NCBI RefSeq assembly: GCF_050859505.1
Contig: NZ_CP193934.1
Location: forward strand, 2,604,001 to 2,668,000
Length of the DNA: 64,000 nt
Direction of reading: 5' to 3'
DNA from: Marinirhabdus sp050859505
GTDB lineage: Bacteria; Bacteroidota; Bacteroidia; Flavobacteriales; Flavobacteriaceae
Positions 52,227 to 61,172 of this stretch are shown here, piece after piece. The notes under the pieces were generated by a model. The model did not search any database. It saw only the letters and a list, made by a program, of their open reading frames with translations, and was not told the origin of the DNA. Within the stretch, counting starts at the first letter, position 1. Each line of letters opens with the position of its first letter. The translations under genes were made by a program, and so were the position numbers.

Positions 52227-52724
52227 ATGAACAAAACAAAAACACTAAAAACTAGATTCCATAAAATAGCATTTATCTTGTTGTTAGTTTCTATACCATT
52301 TAGTAGCTGCTCTAGTGATGACGATGCTACAACCCCAGAACAGACTAATTTCTTTTTAACAGCTAAAATTGATGGCGTAGATTTTTCTGCAAACTCAGCA
52401 GATCCCCTTGCTAGTATTAGTAACAATCAAACACAAATATTTACTATTACAGGAATTAACAATAACGGAGGAAGAATAACACTTACGCTTCCTAGCCCTA
52501 TAATCGTAGGTACATTTACTACAGATACGGGTGCTATTTTGTCTTTTGTGTCACCCAACGTTGAAGTTTGGGGAGCTACTGAAGATGCTGGGACTGGTAC
52601 AATTACCATAACAGCAAACAATACAACAGCTATCGAAGGTACATTTTCGTTTACTGGAGTAAATCCAGCAGATAATTCCACAAAAGTGATTACCGAAGGA
52701 AAATTTAAAGCTAAAAAACTATAA
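52227..52724 (+). CDS. DUF6252-like lipoprotein
   Basis: A 165-residue protein with a lipoprotein signal (LLLVSIPFSSCSSDDD; lipobox SSC followed by Asp residues that suit outer-membrane retention/export). The mature domain has the FFLTAKIDGVDFSA opening, a TITGINNNGGRITLTLP strand pair, and FSFTGVNPADNSTKVITEGKF near the end, a small beta-sandwich type annotated DUF6252 in flavobacteria. A paralogue lies at 53973-54455. The stop is followed two bases later by the next gene, so they are co-transcribed. Confidence 0.75.
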   Translation: MNKTKTLKTRFHKIAFILLLVSIPFSSCSSDDDATTPEQTNFFLTAKIDGVDFSANSADPLASISNNQTQIFTITGINNNGGRITLTLPSPIIVGTFTTDTGAILSFVSPNVEVWGATEDAGTGTITITANNTTAIEGTFSFTGVNPADNSTKVITEGKFKAKKL

Positions 52725-52726
52725 TA

Positions 52727-53962
52727 ATGAAAACTAAAAATTACATACTACTTTTATTCATATTCACATTACTTCAATCGTGCAAAGCACAACAATCTAA
52801 TGGTACTTTATTAAAAGTTGAAAACCATCTAATAGGAGAATTAGACTATACTCATGAAGCATTAGATTTGATGCAAATGCAAGTAAACGGAGAAGAAATA
52901 AGTTTAGGAATAATCAATACGGATGGTACGATTCTTTTCAATTTACCTGAATTCGATATTAAGGCACTCTATGATAGTATTCCGTTACAAAAGTATAAGT
53001 TTCACAGCTTATTTTTAATGGATAGTGGTTGCAAAGACAGGGATATTTTTGCAGAAACACCATTTGATGGTGTATACGCACAGAAATACGATCCGGTGTA
53101 TATAACTAAATATGGTAAAAATATAGCGATACTATATCCCGTGACCAATGAAAAAATGTTAACGAATAATCAATATGTTAGTAAAAGCCTTGCTGTAGGC
53201 AGTAAGTATTTTTGGTTATATATAGATAGAGCCATAGTGTATAACGATGAATGTGTTAAAACATCTTTTAAAGGTAATTATGATATTGAGGTTGCTATTA
53301 GTACAAACATCCAATTTGAAAAAGGATGGAACTTTATAGAAGAAAGTCTTGTAGAAATTCAAGATTATAGCAGAGATGATTACCATACCACCTTACCAAA
53401 AAAAATACAATTTACCAAAAGTGCTCCTGCTTCTAAAAAGGTGAAATGGTTTTTAAAACAAATAATGGAAGATGAAAAAATACTCGCTGCCAAAAAATCA
53501 TACGAAATAGCCCCCATTACAAAAGAGCAATTTAAAAAATGGCTTCCTGAAAAAGCAGGTGATTTAACCAGAACTAGTTACGAATTAGATAAAACTCTAG
53601 ATCAGAGTAGAAGTACAAAAAATAATATGTACTTAGTTTTTGAAAAAGGCAACCAAAAAATGGAAATAGCAGTGCTGGATGGAGCAAAAAATCCAGACGA
53701 TTTAGAAATGGCTAAGTTTTCTTTTGCAATGGATAACGAGTATAAAAGGGATGATAAACCAACTAGTGACACCACAATAAATGATGCAGCCACTAATGGA
53801 GACGAACACCATATAAGCAAAGAGGACACGGAGAAAAAAACATCTGATATAGTGTCAATTTTTAAAGATAGAATTGTGCTGTATGCCAGTGGAGAGAATA
53901 TGACTGCAACGCAATTGTGGGAGGCTATTAAAGCTTTAGATATAGCATCAATCATTAAATAA
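52727..53962 (+). CDS. Lipoprotein, function unknown
   Basis: The 411-residue protein has a lipoprotein-type signal (YILLLFIFTLLQSCKAQ, lipobox LQSC). The mature part has an N-terminal beta-rich domain (GELDYTHEALDLMQMQVNGEEISLGIIN) and a Lys/Glu-rich C-terminal half with a disordered segment (SDTTINDAATNGDEHHISKEDTEKK). No catalytic motif was recognised. It is sandwiched between two DUF6252-like lipoprotein genes with gaps of 2 and 10 bases, which implies an operon and possibly a surface complex. Confidence 0.65.
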   Translation: MKTKNYILLLFIFTLLQSCKAQQSNGTLLKVENHLIGELDYTHEALDLMQMQVNGEEISLGIINTDGTILFNLPEFDIKALYDSIPLQKYKFHSLFLMDSGCKDRDIFAETPFDGVYAQKYDPVYITKYGKNIAILYPVTNEKMLTNNQYVSKSLAVGSKYFWLYIDRAIVYNDECVKTSFKGNYDIEVAISTNIQFEKGWNFIEESLVEIQDYSRDDYHTTLPKKIQFTKSAPASKKVKWFLKQIMEDEKILAAKKSYEIAPITKEQFKKWLPEKAGDLTRTSYELDKTLDQSRSTKNNMYLVFEKGNQKMEIAVLDGAKNPDDLEMAKFSFAMDNEYKRDDKPTSDTTINDAATNGDEHHISKEDTEKKTSDIVSIFKDRIVLYASGENMTATQLWEAIKALDIASIIK

Positions 53963-53972
53963 ATTATATAAA

Positions 53973-54455
53973 ATGAAAAAAATAATCACTGTAATATTGT
54001 TAGTAGTACTAACATATAGTTGTTCTGATGCTAAAAAAAACAAAACAACAGACGACACAAAAACAGACCAGACTCAAGATGATACGTATTTAAAAGCAAA
54101 GATAGATGGCGTCGCTTTTTATGCAGCTACTCCTCACTTTATTTACGATCAAAAAATAATCTCACTAGCTGGTATAAGTAAAGATAAAAACGAAAAAATT
54201 AGAATTTATATAAATTATACAAATGGCCCAGCAACCTATGCTTTTGGTAAAGACATAAGCAATTCAGATAATCTAATATATACGAATAATAAAGTGCATT
54301 GGTTAGCTGCAAAAATAATGGGAGAAGGCACCATTACCATTACAGAAGAAGGAGCGTTTTTAATAGGTAAATTTAATTTTACAGGCATAAACAAAGAGGA
54401 TAAGAGTACAAAACAAATTACTGATGGTGAATTTAAAGTAAGATTAGATCCTTAA
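53973..54455 (+). CDS. DUF6252-like lipoprotein, second copy
   Basis: The 160-residue lipoprotein (VILLVVLTYSCSDAKKN, lipobox YSC) has the same mature pattern as the 165-residue protein upstream: YLKAKIDGVAFYA, ISLAGISKDKNEKIRIYI, GEGTITITEE and FNFTGINKEDKSTKQITDGEFKV. The two differ mainly in the linker after the Cys. They appear to be tandem paralogues separated by the 411-residue lipoprotein gene. Confidence 0.75.
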   Translation: MKKIITVILLVVLTYSCSDAKKNKTTDDTKTDQTQDDTYLKAKIDGVAFYAATPHFIYDQKIISLAGISKDKNEKIRIYINYTNGPATYAFGKDISNSDNLIYTNNKVHWLAAKIMGEGTITITEEGAFLIGKFNFTGINKEDKSTKQITDGEFKVRLDP

Positions 54456-54500
54456 TTAAAACGAATGTAAAAACACAAATCTTAAATAGTATATTTTATT

Positions 54501-54926
54501 ATGAAAATTATATTTAAAATAATAAGTATCCTAAGCTTGTTTTTACTAACAATACTAGTAGGTTGCAGGGATTCAAAAATCGCAAACAAACAAGATGCTG
54601 CTGCAGTTACATACAGTACAGATTCTACTACAGTAAAATTTGAAGGAGTAGTTACAGCTGTTAAAAATGATTGTTGGGCTGATGGTGAGTGCAGCATTGA
54701 GGTTAATAATGAATGGTGGATTGCCATTGTATATGGATTAAGAGACCCAAGTACAATTCCTAAACAAAGGGGACAATCCAAAGAGATTCGTTTTACAGAA
54801 GACTATGAAAGTATTGGAAAAATGGTTAAAGTATATGCAAAAATCGAGAAGAATAACAGTTTAACATTAGAAGGCAATAATGCCTATTACGTTGAGGTAA
54901 TAGAGAACAAAATTTTAAAAGAGTGA
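54501..54926 (+). CDS. Small lipoprotein, function unknown
   Basis: A 141-residue protein with lipobox-type signal (FLLTILVGCRDSK). The mature segment has strands FEGVVTAVKNDCWADGECSIEVNNEWWIAIVYGLRD and MVKVYAKIEKNNSLTLEGN that suggest a small OB-like beta-barrel. Two Cys (DCWADGEC) could form a disulfide. It is the last intact gene of the exported-protein cluster. Confidence 0.65.
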   Translation: MKIIFKIISILSLFLLTILVGCRDSKIANKQDAAAVTYSTDSTTVKFEGVVTAVKNDCWADGECSIEVNNEWWIAIVYGLRDPSTIPKQRGQSKEIRFTEDYESIGKMVKVYAKIEKNNSLTLEGNNAYYVEVIENKILKE

Positions 54927-54936
54927 AAAAACGAAT

Positions 54937-55008
54937 GTGATTATTATATTATTACTGCTAATAATAGCATGTAAAAAAGAAATCAATCTGTTAAATAATT
55001 TTGAATAA
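54937..55008 (+). pseudogene. Remnant of a small lipoprotein gene
   Basis: GTG 54937 opens a 23-residue frame VIIILLLLIIACKKEINLLNNFE with a hydrophobic stretch and an IIAC lipobox. An A6 run just upstream (after the previous gene's stop) shifts the frame from a GTG-AAA-AAA start; one extra A would give VKKTNVIIILLLLIIAC. It stops after 11 residues beyond the Cys. It is probably a decayed lipoprotein gene. The rest of the gap to 55164 contains nothing recognised. Confidence 0.4.
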
Positions 55009-55164
55009 ATACGGCGTTTTTTTGAAAATATAAATGAGGCAGTCTAACAGTTTGAAGATTTGGAAGCGACGCGAATTCGGGGTTAAGAGCTTTGCTAAAA
55101 ATAAGTACCAACCTCGAAATTACAAATTAGTGATATTAAAGTTTCTCTTAGAAAATTTTACAAA

Positions 55165-55199
55165 CAAAAAGCCCATCAATAAATTGACGGGCTATTTTT
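55165..55199 (-). terminator. Rho-independent terminator for the cold-shock gene
   Basis: On the minus strand AGCCCGTCAAT pairs with ATTGATGGGCT (one mismatch) around a short loop and is followed by T5. It lies 20 bases after the cold-shock gene stop. Confidence 0.85.
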
Positions 55200-55221
55200 A
55201 AATACTTGTAATGTCTATATA

Positions 55222-55413
55222 TTAGATAACTTTTACGTTTACTGCATTTAATCCTTTGTTACCTTCTTGAAGATCGAATTCAACTTCATCGCCTTCGCGA
55301 ATCTCGTCTATTAATCCTGAAATGTGTACAAAGTGGTCTTTTTCAACACCTTCTTCTGTGATAAATCCAAATCCTTTGGTGTCATTGAAAAATTTTACTG
55401 TTCCTTTACTCAT
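55222..55413 (-). CDS. Cold-shock protein, CspA family
   Basis: The 63-residue OB-fold nucleic-acid-binding protein has RNP1 KGFGFITEE (KGFGFI) and RNP2 DHFVHISG (VFVH type), preceded by the invariant GTVKFFNDTKG start. It is an RNA chaperone expected to be abundant. The gene is monocistronic with a strong terminator. Confidence 0.95.
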   Translation of the reverse strand: MSKGTVKFFNDTKGFGFITEEGVEKDHFVHISGLIDEIREGDEVEFDLQEGNKGLNAVNVKVI

Positions 55414-55482
55414 AATGATATTATATTTTATTTTAATAATTACTTAGTGATAGTCAACTATGGTGCCACAAATTAGAATTGG

Positions 55483-57045
55483 CTACCAATCTATAGGGAA
55501 ATAGTCTTTTAAAAACTTTCCACACCAGTGTTTTCCTGTGTTAATCCCATCTATTAAAGGATCCATAACTCTAGCAGCACCATCTACAATATCTAAAGGT
55601 GGCTGAAAATCGTGGATTTCTGTTTTCTTTTTTGACAATTCGGCAGGGTCTTCGTCGGTTACCCAACCCGTATCTACTGCATTCATATAAATACCAGACT
55701 TTGCAAAAGTGGCGGCAGACGTATGCGTCAACATATTTAAAGCAGCCTTCGCCATATTGGTATGTGGATGCCTGTCTTCCTTTTTAAAGCGATGAAACTT
55801 CCCTTCCATCGCACTTACATTAATGATATGTTTTTTTCCTGTGTTTTCTTTCATCATTAAGTTAGACAACCGATTGCATAACACAAAGGGCGCTACGGCA
55901 TTAACCAGCTGTACTTCTACCATTTCGGTGGTTTCAATTTCGCCTAATTTTAAACGCCAGCTATTGGTTTTGCGTAAATCTACTTGTTGTAAATCGGCAT
56001 CCAGTTTTCCTTCGGGGAATACTTCGGACGTTTGTAAAGAATTGTCAAAACTATACGGAATTTGAGACAAGGCTGCGGAATTGCGTAAGCCTATCCCTGG
56101 TTCGGGTCCGTGCCAGGTAACAGGGAGCACGTTGTTTTTACTCGTTTTTGAAGTACTAACACTAAAATCTGACAATTCCTGCAAACAGCTTTCGTGGTCT
56201 TTTAGTAAGGGCTGTGCCAATTCTGGTAATTGATCTATAGGAAGCTTTTCATTTTCCATTAAATGAAAATAAAAACCTGAAGGTCGGCGTACGGTTTGTG
56301 CCGCATTATTGATTAAAATATCTAAGCGATCGTATTTCTGCTCTATATAATTGCAGAAAATCTCTACACTGGGAATATGCCGTAAATCGAGCCCGTGAAT
56401 ATGCAAACGGTCGCTCCATTGGTTATAATCGTCTTCTTTAGAAAACCGAATGGCAGAGTCGGCAGGAAAGCGTGTGGTAGCCACAACGGTAGCTCCCGAG
56501 CGCAACAACATTAATGTAATGTGATACCCAATCTTTAAACGGGATCCTGTAATGACGGCTACCTGATCTTGTAAATCGGTAGTTTGAAAGCGTTTTGCGT
56601 AGTTTAAATCGCCACACTCCGTACACATCGCATCGTAAAAGTGGTGCAATTTTGTATACACTGTTTTACAGACGTAACAATTTCTTGGTGATTCTAATTC
56701 TGGGGTATCTTCTGAAATGGAGGCAGCAGCCAGTAGCTTTGGTGCTACAAACAAGGCAGCTTCCCGTGCAGACCGAATACCGGTTGTTTTTCTTGCGTGT
56801 TTATCTTTGGCAATCATTTTACGCTTTGCTGCCTTCTTCGCGTCTTTTTTTCGTTGCTTAAACTCGTCGCGATTAGGGCGGGAAAGCTTTCCAGAGACTT
56901 TTAGCAAGGCAGTTCTTTTTTCTTCTGAAAGTTCAAATAACTGATTGGTATCTGAAACCAACTGTTCTAATATGGAAATACAGGAATCTATCTCTTCAGT
57001 AGAGAGAATGCGAGGCGTGTCTATTTCGTTTTGATTGGTAGCCAT
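55483..57045 (-). CDS. SDR-fold protein with N-terminal zinc-ribbon and altered active site
   Basis: The 520-residue protein is about twice the length of an ordinary SDR. Residues 1-115 are helical and Lys-rich. CYVC (123-126) and CTEC (141-144) form a four-Cys zinc-ribbon-like element. The Rossmann domain starts at QVAVITGSRLKIGYH (TGxxxxIG) with LDILINNAAQT. Where YxxxK is expected the sequence is TNMAK, so the catalytic Tyr is replaced by Thr. An insertion of about 130 residues separates NNAA from the active-site region. Use of the fold for NAD(P) binding or nucleic-acid-linked function rather than plain oxidoreduction is possible. The gene is monocistronic. Confidence 0.75.
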   Translation of the reverse strand: MATNQNEIDTPRILSTEEIDSCISILEQLVSDTNQLFELSEEKRTALLKVSGKLSRPNRDEFKQRKKDAKKAAKRKMIAKDKHARKTTGIRSAREAALFVAPKLLAAASISEDTPELESPRNCYVCKTVYTKLHHFYDAMCTECGDLNYAKRFQTTDLQDQVAVITGSRLKIGYHITLMLLRSGATVVATTRFPADSAIRFSKEDDYNQWSDRLHIHGLDLRHIPSVEIFCNYIEQKYDRLDILINNAAQTVRRPSGFYFHLMENEKLPIDQLPELAQPLLKDHESCLQELSDFSVSTSKTSKNNVLPVTWHGPEPGIGLRNSAALSQIPYSFDNSLQTSEVFPEGKLDADLQQVDLRKTNSWRLKLGEIETTEMVEVQLVNAVAPFVLCNRLSNLMMKENTGKKHIINVSAMEGKFHRFKKEDRHPHTNMAKAALNMLTHTSAATFAKSGIYMNAVDTGWVTDEDPAELSKKKTEIHDFQPPLDIVDGAARVMDPLIDGINTGKHWCGKFLKDYFPIDW

Positions 57046-57181
57046 ATAGCTGTAAATAATATCAGAAAATATTTTGGCAAAGATACCAAACCCCTATTCA
57101 GAACCAATTGGGTTCGCTGTCATTTTTACTGAAAGTTCATTTTACTAACTTGTTTCATTTATGCTCCGTGACGGAAAAATT

Positions 57182-58186
57182 TTACTGCAACTCTTTCATG
57201 ATTTCTGAAAACAATTCATACGATCGGATTCTATCTTTTACATCATAAATATTGGTGACGGCAATCAATTCGTCTGCTTTGGTTTGCTCCATAAACTCTT
57301 TTACCTGCGCCTTTACGGTGGCTTTACTGCCTACAAACGAATACTTCAGCATTTGGTGTACTTGTGGGTGTTGCAATAGCTCCTTATATTCTTGGGTCAT
57401 GGCTGTTGGCGGTTGTACATAGTCACGCTTCCCCGTAAAGATCCCCACGATCATTCGGATTAAAGATGTGGACAAGCGCTCGGCTTCTTCATCTGTATCG
57501 GCTATAATAATGTTGACTCCAGCCATTACATACGGCTTTTTTAATGTTGCTGAAGGTTGAAACTCTTCCCGATAAATAGCGATGGCGTCCCATAAATGAG
57601 TTGTGGCGAAGTGGCTCGCAAAGGCATAGGGCAATCCTTTTTTTGCGGCCAGATGCGCGCTATCGGTACTGGAACCTAAAATATAGATGGGTACTTCCAC
57701 CCCTTCTGCTACGGTGGCACGTACTTTCGCCGTTGCATTTGCTGCAGAAAAGTAGGTTTGTATCTTTTCCAATTCCGCAGGAAACGAATGCGCGGCTTGC
57801 ATAAAATCGGAACGTATGGCTTGTGCTGTTTCTCTGTCGGTTCCTGGTGCTCTTCCCAAACCCAGATCAATTCGATTGGGGTATAAAGATCCCAGCGTGC
57901 CAAATTGTTCGGCAATGATTAATGGAGAATGGTTTGGAAGCATAATGCCCCCTGAACCTATGCGAAGTGTTTTGGTACCTTCGGCAACATAACCAATTAA
58001 TACCGACGTGGCACTACTCCCAATGTTGGAAGCGTTGTGATGTTCGGCCAACCAATAACGCGTGTATCCATACGTTTCGGCATGTTGCGCCAACTTGAGT
58101 ACGCTGTTATAGGTTTGCTTCAGCGTATGATTTTTAGAAACCAATGCAAGGTCTAGAATGGAATATAATGTGGAGTGGGATTTCAT
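57182..58186 (-). CDS. LLM-class flavin-dependent oxidoreductase (luciferase-like monooxygenase)
   Basis: The 334-residue TIM-barrel protein has the single-domain LLM pattern: YWLAEHHNASNIGSSATSVLIGYVAEGT near residue 45, GSGGIMLPNHSPLIIAEQFGTL, YPNRIDLGLGRAPGTD and YILGSSTDSAHLAAKKGLPYAFA. It resembles the YhbW/alkanal-monooxygenase group that lacks a known substrate. It probably uses reduced FMN supplied by another enzyme. It is transcribed alone. Confidence 0.9.
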   Translation of the reverse strand: MKSHSTLYSILDLALVSKNHTLKQTYNSVLKLAQHAETYGYTRYWLAEHHNASNIGSSATSVLIGYVAEGTKTLRIGSGGIMLPNHSPLIIAEQFGTLGSLYPNRIDLGLGRAPGTDRETAQAIRSDFMQAAHSFPAELEKIQTYFSAANATAKVRATVAEGVEVPIYILGSSTDSAHLAAKKGLPYAFASHFATTHLWDAIAIYREEFQPSATLKKPYVMAGVNIIIADTDEEAERLSTSLIRMIVGIFTGKRDYVQPPTAMTQEYKELLQHPQVHQMLKYSFVGSKATVKAQVKEFMEQTKADELIAVTNIYDVKDRIRSYELFSEIMKELQ

Positions 58187-58347
58187 AAATGGAGTTAGTA
58201 TCTTCTAAAGATTAGGGCTAAAAAATTTGTCAAAATTAGCAATACGTAGCCTCTTCTTCCACCGTGTTTTGATAAAGATAACATTTAATAATATGAGTAG
58301 TTTACATGAAAAAATCACTGTAACTAGAAGGAGTTTTTCTTTATAGT

Positions 58348-60279
58348 TCAAGCTACATTAGATGCATCGAAATATTTTTGCAATAGAGTCAATAATTTAT
58401 TTTTGTTAATTGGTTTCGAAATATAATCATTACATCCTTTTTCCAGTATCTTTTCTTTGTCGCCAGAGAGTACCGATGCTGTTTGCGCTATGATAATTAC
58501 GTCTTTGTTAAATTTACGGATTTGTCGGGTTGCTTCAAATCCATTCATCATTGGCATTTGAATATCCATTAGGATTAAATCAACATCAGCATTGTTTCTA
58601 CAAATTTCTACAGCTTCTCCCCCTGTTTTCGCGTGCAGTAGTGTCGTACTATATTCTTTAACCAGAGCTGATATAAGTATGGATGAAATTTTATCGTCCT
58701 CAGCAACTAAAATTTTTAATCTATAGGCTTTAGGATCAAGAACAGTTTCAACTTTTTTGGATAACTTGATAGTTTTAGTCATGGGTTTTTTTCGGTGGGC
58801 TGTTCCATATGGTACTGTAAAATAAAATGTTGAGCCGTTTCCTTTTTCACTTTCTACCCAAATCTTACCACCAAGCAATTTTACATATCCTTTAGAAATT
58901 GACAACCCAAGTCCTGCTCCCTCATGTGCCATTTTATCTGAAACATTAGCCTGTATAAAACGTTCAAAGATTGCTGTTTGTCTGTCTTTTGCTATTCCAA
59001 TTCCCGTATCTTTTACATAAAATTTTAATTCGCTTGGTTCACTTTCAATACTCACAACATATCCCAACTCAATGGTTCCTTCTGTAGTATATTTAATAGC
59101 ATTTTTTACTAGATTGGTAAGAATAGAATAGATTTTTTCACTGTCGGTTTTAATAAACGCCTCTTTACCCGATAGCGAATTTTTAATCACAAAACATATT
59201 CCTTTAGCTTCAATTTCGGGTTTAAAAAAGGTATGGATGAATTCGATTTGCTCATTGATATTCGATTTATGTAGGTTAAGTTCCATTAATCCCGATTCAA
59301 TTTTGGAAATACTAACAATATCATTAATAGTGGAAAGCATTCTAGCACCACTCTTTTTAATAATGTCTACATACTCTTGCTGCATTTCTCCTGAAAGTCC
59401 CGGTTTCTTTAACAAATCGACAAAACCAAGAATACCATTCATAGGAGTGCGTATCTCGTGACTCATATTAGCCAAAAACGCCGATTTTAACGAGTCGCTA
59501 TTTTCTGCTTTTTCTTTTGCCTGCACTAATTCTGCGGCACGTTTTTCTTTTTCTCCATTTTGAAAAAGCAATTCTTTGTTAGCAATACTTAACTCTGCTG
59601 CGCGTTTCGCTTTTTCTTCATTTTGATAGAGAAGCTCTTTATTGGCGACAACCAACTCGGAGGCACGCTTGGACTTTTCTTTATTTTGAAAGACCAATTC
59701 AATATTTGCAATCACTAACTCGGCAGCACGTTTTTCCTTTTCTTCGTTCTGAAAGAGTAACTCTTTGTTAGCAACGCCCAACTCTGCTGCGCGCCTCGCT
59801 TTTTCTTTATTTTGAAAGACAAGCTCTTTGTTGGCTATAATCAATTCGGAGGCACGTTTTTCTTTCTCTTTATTTTGAAAGACCAATTCAATATTTGCAA
59901 TCACTAACTCGGCTGCGCGTTTGGCCTTCTCATCATTTTGAAAGACAAGTTCTTTATTGGCAATAATCAATTCGGCTGCACGCTTAGACTTCTCGTTGTT
60001 TTGAAAAACAAGTTCAATATTTGCAATCACCAACTCTGCTGCACGTTTAGCTTTTTCTTCATTTAAGAATTTAAGTTCCAGATTTGCGATTATTAATTCG
60101 GCGGCTCTTTTGGCTTTCTCTTCATTTTGCAAAGAAACCCCTTGAATCGCTAGCATTAATTCTTGCTCCAATTGAGTACGCTTTTTGTCGTCAATATCTT
60201 TTATGGAACTTAAAAATTCCTGCTGTAATTCCTTCAACTCATCCCGAATTTCTTCTTTGGATTTATCCTGATTGCTCAT
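58348..60279 (-). CDS. Hybrid sensor histidine kinase/response regulator with long coiled-coil repeat
   Basis: A 643-residue soluble protein without membrane helix or PAS/GAF sensor. Residues 1-52 are helical. Residues 53-260 hold ten near-identical 21-residue repeats built on EEKAKRAAELxIANxEL. Then come the HisKA domain (SHEIRTPMNG, His274), the HATPase domain (NLVKNAIKYT, DTGIGIAKDRQ, GAGLGLSISKGYVKLLGGKI) and a receiver domain (VAEDD, LMDIQMPMMNG phospho-acceptor Asp, SKPIN). Twenty-one residues are three heptads, so the repeats should form a continuous rod that could transmit or measure a signal. The downstream partner is unknown. Confidence 0.92.
   Translation of the reverse strand: MSNQDKSKEEIRDELKELQQEFLSSIKDIDDKKRTQLEQELMLAIQGVSLQNEEKAKRAAELIIANLELKFLNEEKAKRAAELVIANIELVFQNNEKSKRAAELIIANKELVFQNDEKAKRAAELVIANIELVFQNKEKEKRASELIIANKELVFQNKEKARRAAELGVANKELLFQNEEKEKRAAELVIANIELVFQNKEKSKRASELVVANKELLYQNEEKAKRAAELSIANKELLFQNGEKEKRAAELVQAKEKAENSDSLKSAFLANMSHEIRTPMNGILGFVDLLKKPGLSGEMQQEYVDIIKKSGARMLSTINDIVSISKIESGLMELNLHKSNINEQIEFIHTFFKPEIEAKGICFVIKNSLSGKEAFIKTDSEKIYSILTNLVKNAIKYTTEGTIELGYVVSIESEPSELKFYVKDTGIGIAKDRQTAIFERFIQANVSDKMAHEGAGLGLSISKGYVKLLGGKIWVESEKGNGSTFYFTVPYGTAHRKKPMTKTIKLSKKVETVLDPKAYRLKILVAEDDKISSILISALVKEYSTTLLHAKTGGEAVEICRNNADVDLILMDIQMPMMNGFEATRQIRKFNKDVIIIAQTASVLSGDKEKILEKGCNDYISKPINKNKLLTLLQKYFDASNVA
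59557..60123 (-). repeat. Nine full tandem 63-bp repeats encoding 21-residue coiled-coil units
   Basis: In-frame 63-bp units (KRAAEL/KRASEL and IANKEL/IANIELVFQN variants) repeat nine times, followed by a tenth partial unit. Alternating IANIELVFQN and IANKELVFQN types suggest an older two-unit (126-bp) duplication. Recombination between units would change rod length without breaking the frame. Confidence 0.85.
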
Positions 60280-61122
60280 ATGTATAGTAGAGTGTTTATA
60301 GGGGTGCGCAGTTTGTTGTCTATTATTTTAAAATTGACATACGGCATCCCCATTCACTGTTTTTATTATTGATAATTGAATACTATTGATTTGTTCTGAG
60401 TAAGATGTATACTCAAAAAAACGTTTTGAAATGATTTGGGAGTTACATACGTAAGCGTATATAATCCTATTTCACTTATTATTTTATATGAAAATTAGTT
60501 TACAAAGATGTACTGTAGCAATCTTATGGAAAAACTATCAATCCATATTATGTAGTACATTTTTTTGTTAGAACAGCTCATCGACAATCATTTTTAGTAA
60601 TGTGCTCAATGATGTTGAAGAACAGTTTAAAGACTAGAAGTTTACTTATGGTAATGCAAATTTGCAATTGCTGCTTTTTGGTGTGTGTAAATAATGCAAA
60701 TGCGGTAGAAATCTTTCCATATCTATGCTCTTATGAGCTCGTATTTTCCCCTTAAAAATTTCCATAATATTTTCTTGAAGCTGAAAACTAACCTCTATTT
60801 GTTAATAATAAGGCAATATACCCCAACCAGTAGTATAAAGGTGTAACAAATGCTTCTATAACTAACAAAATACCTTATAATTCAGATACTTAGCATCTAA
60901 TTGTAGGTAATTTAACGTTTAATGCATTTTATTAGTTGTAATCAAAGATTTTGTTGTGATATAGTTAACAGAACCTTACATTCTATCTATTTTCTTGCTT
61001 TATACTTTATATTCTACCATTTCCGAACTATTTGTAAGTATTTATAAGCTTTAAAATTTCATATCATGTTCACTGAATTTAAGTAATGAAAATATAATAT
61101 AAATAAATGTTTGTTAAAAAAG
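60280..61122. other. Long AT-rich intergenic region
   Basis: About 840 bases between divergent genes (hybrid kinase and TetR). No coding frame or RNA structure could be supported. It must contain the promoter of the kinase gene on the minus strand. A purine/pyrimidine-mixed repeat of ATGCAAAT (near 60655 and 60697) is too short to call. Confidence 0.4.
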
Positions 61123-61136
61123 AATGAACGTTCATT
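61123..61136. promoter_or_regulatory. Perfect palindromic operator AATGAACGTTCATT upstream of tetR
   Basis: A 14-bp perfect palindrome typical of TetR/AcrR-family operators. It lies 9 bases upstream of the -7 element and 37 bases before the start codon, so bound repressor would cover the promoter. A half-site AATGAAC recurs at 61161-61167 in the leader. Autoregulation by the adjacent TetR is inferred. Confidence 0.7.
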
Positions 61137-61144
61137 TTTGTGTT

Positions 61145-61152
61145 TATCTTTG
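61145..61152 (+). promoter_or_regulatory. Bacteroidota -7 element TATCTTTG for the tetR operon
   Basis: An exact TAnnTTTG match 21 bases before the start codon ATG 61173. The predicted transcription start is near 61158, which rules out the upstream in-frame start at 61140. Confidence 0.65.
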
Positions 61153-61172
61153 TACTTTCAAATGAACATCAT

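Noticed and set aside
59557..60123. Regular 63-bp periodicity that could be taken for a CRISPR-like or satellite array
   Set aside because: The repeats are in frame inside a histidine kinase gene and encode coiled-coil heptads. There are no unique spacers and no cas genes.
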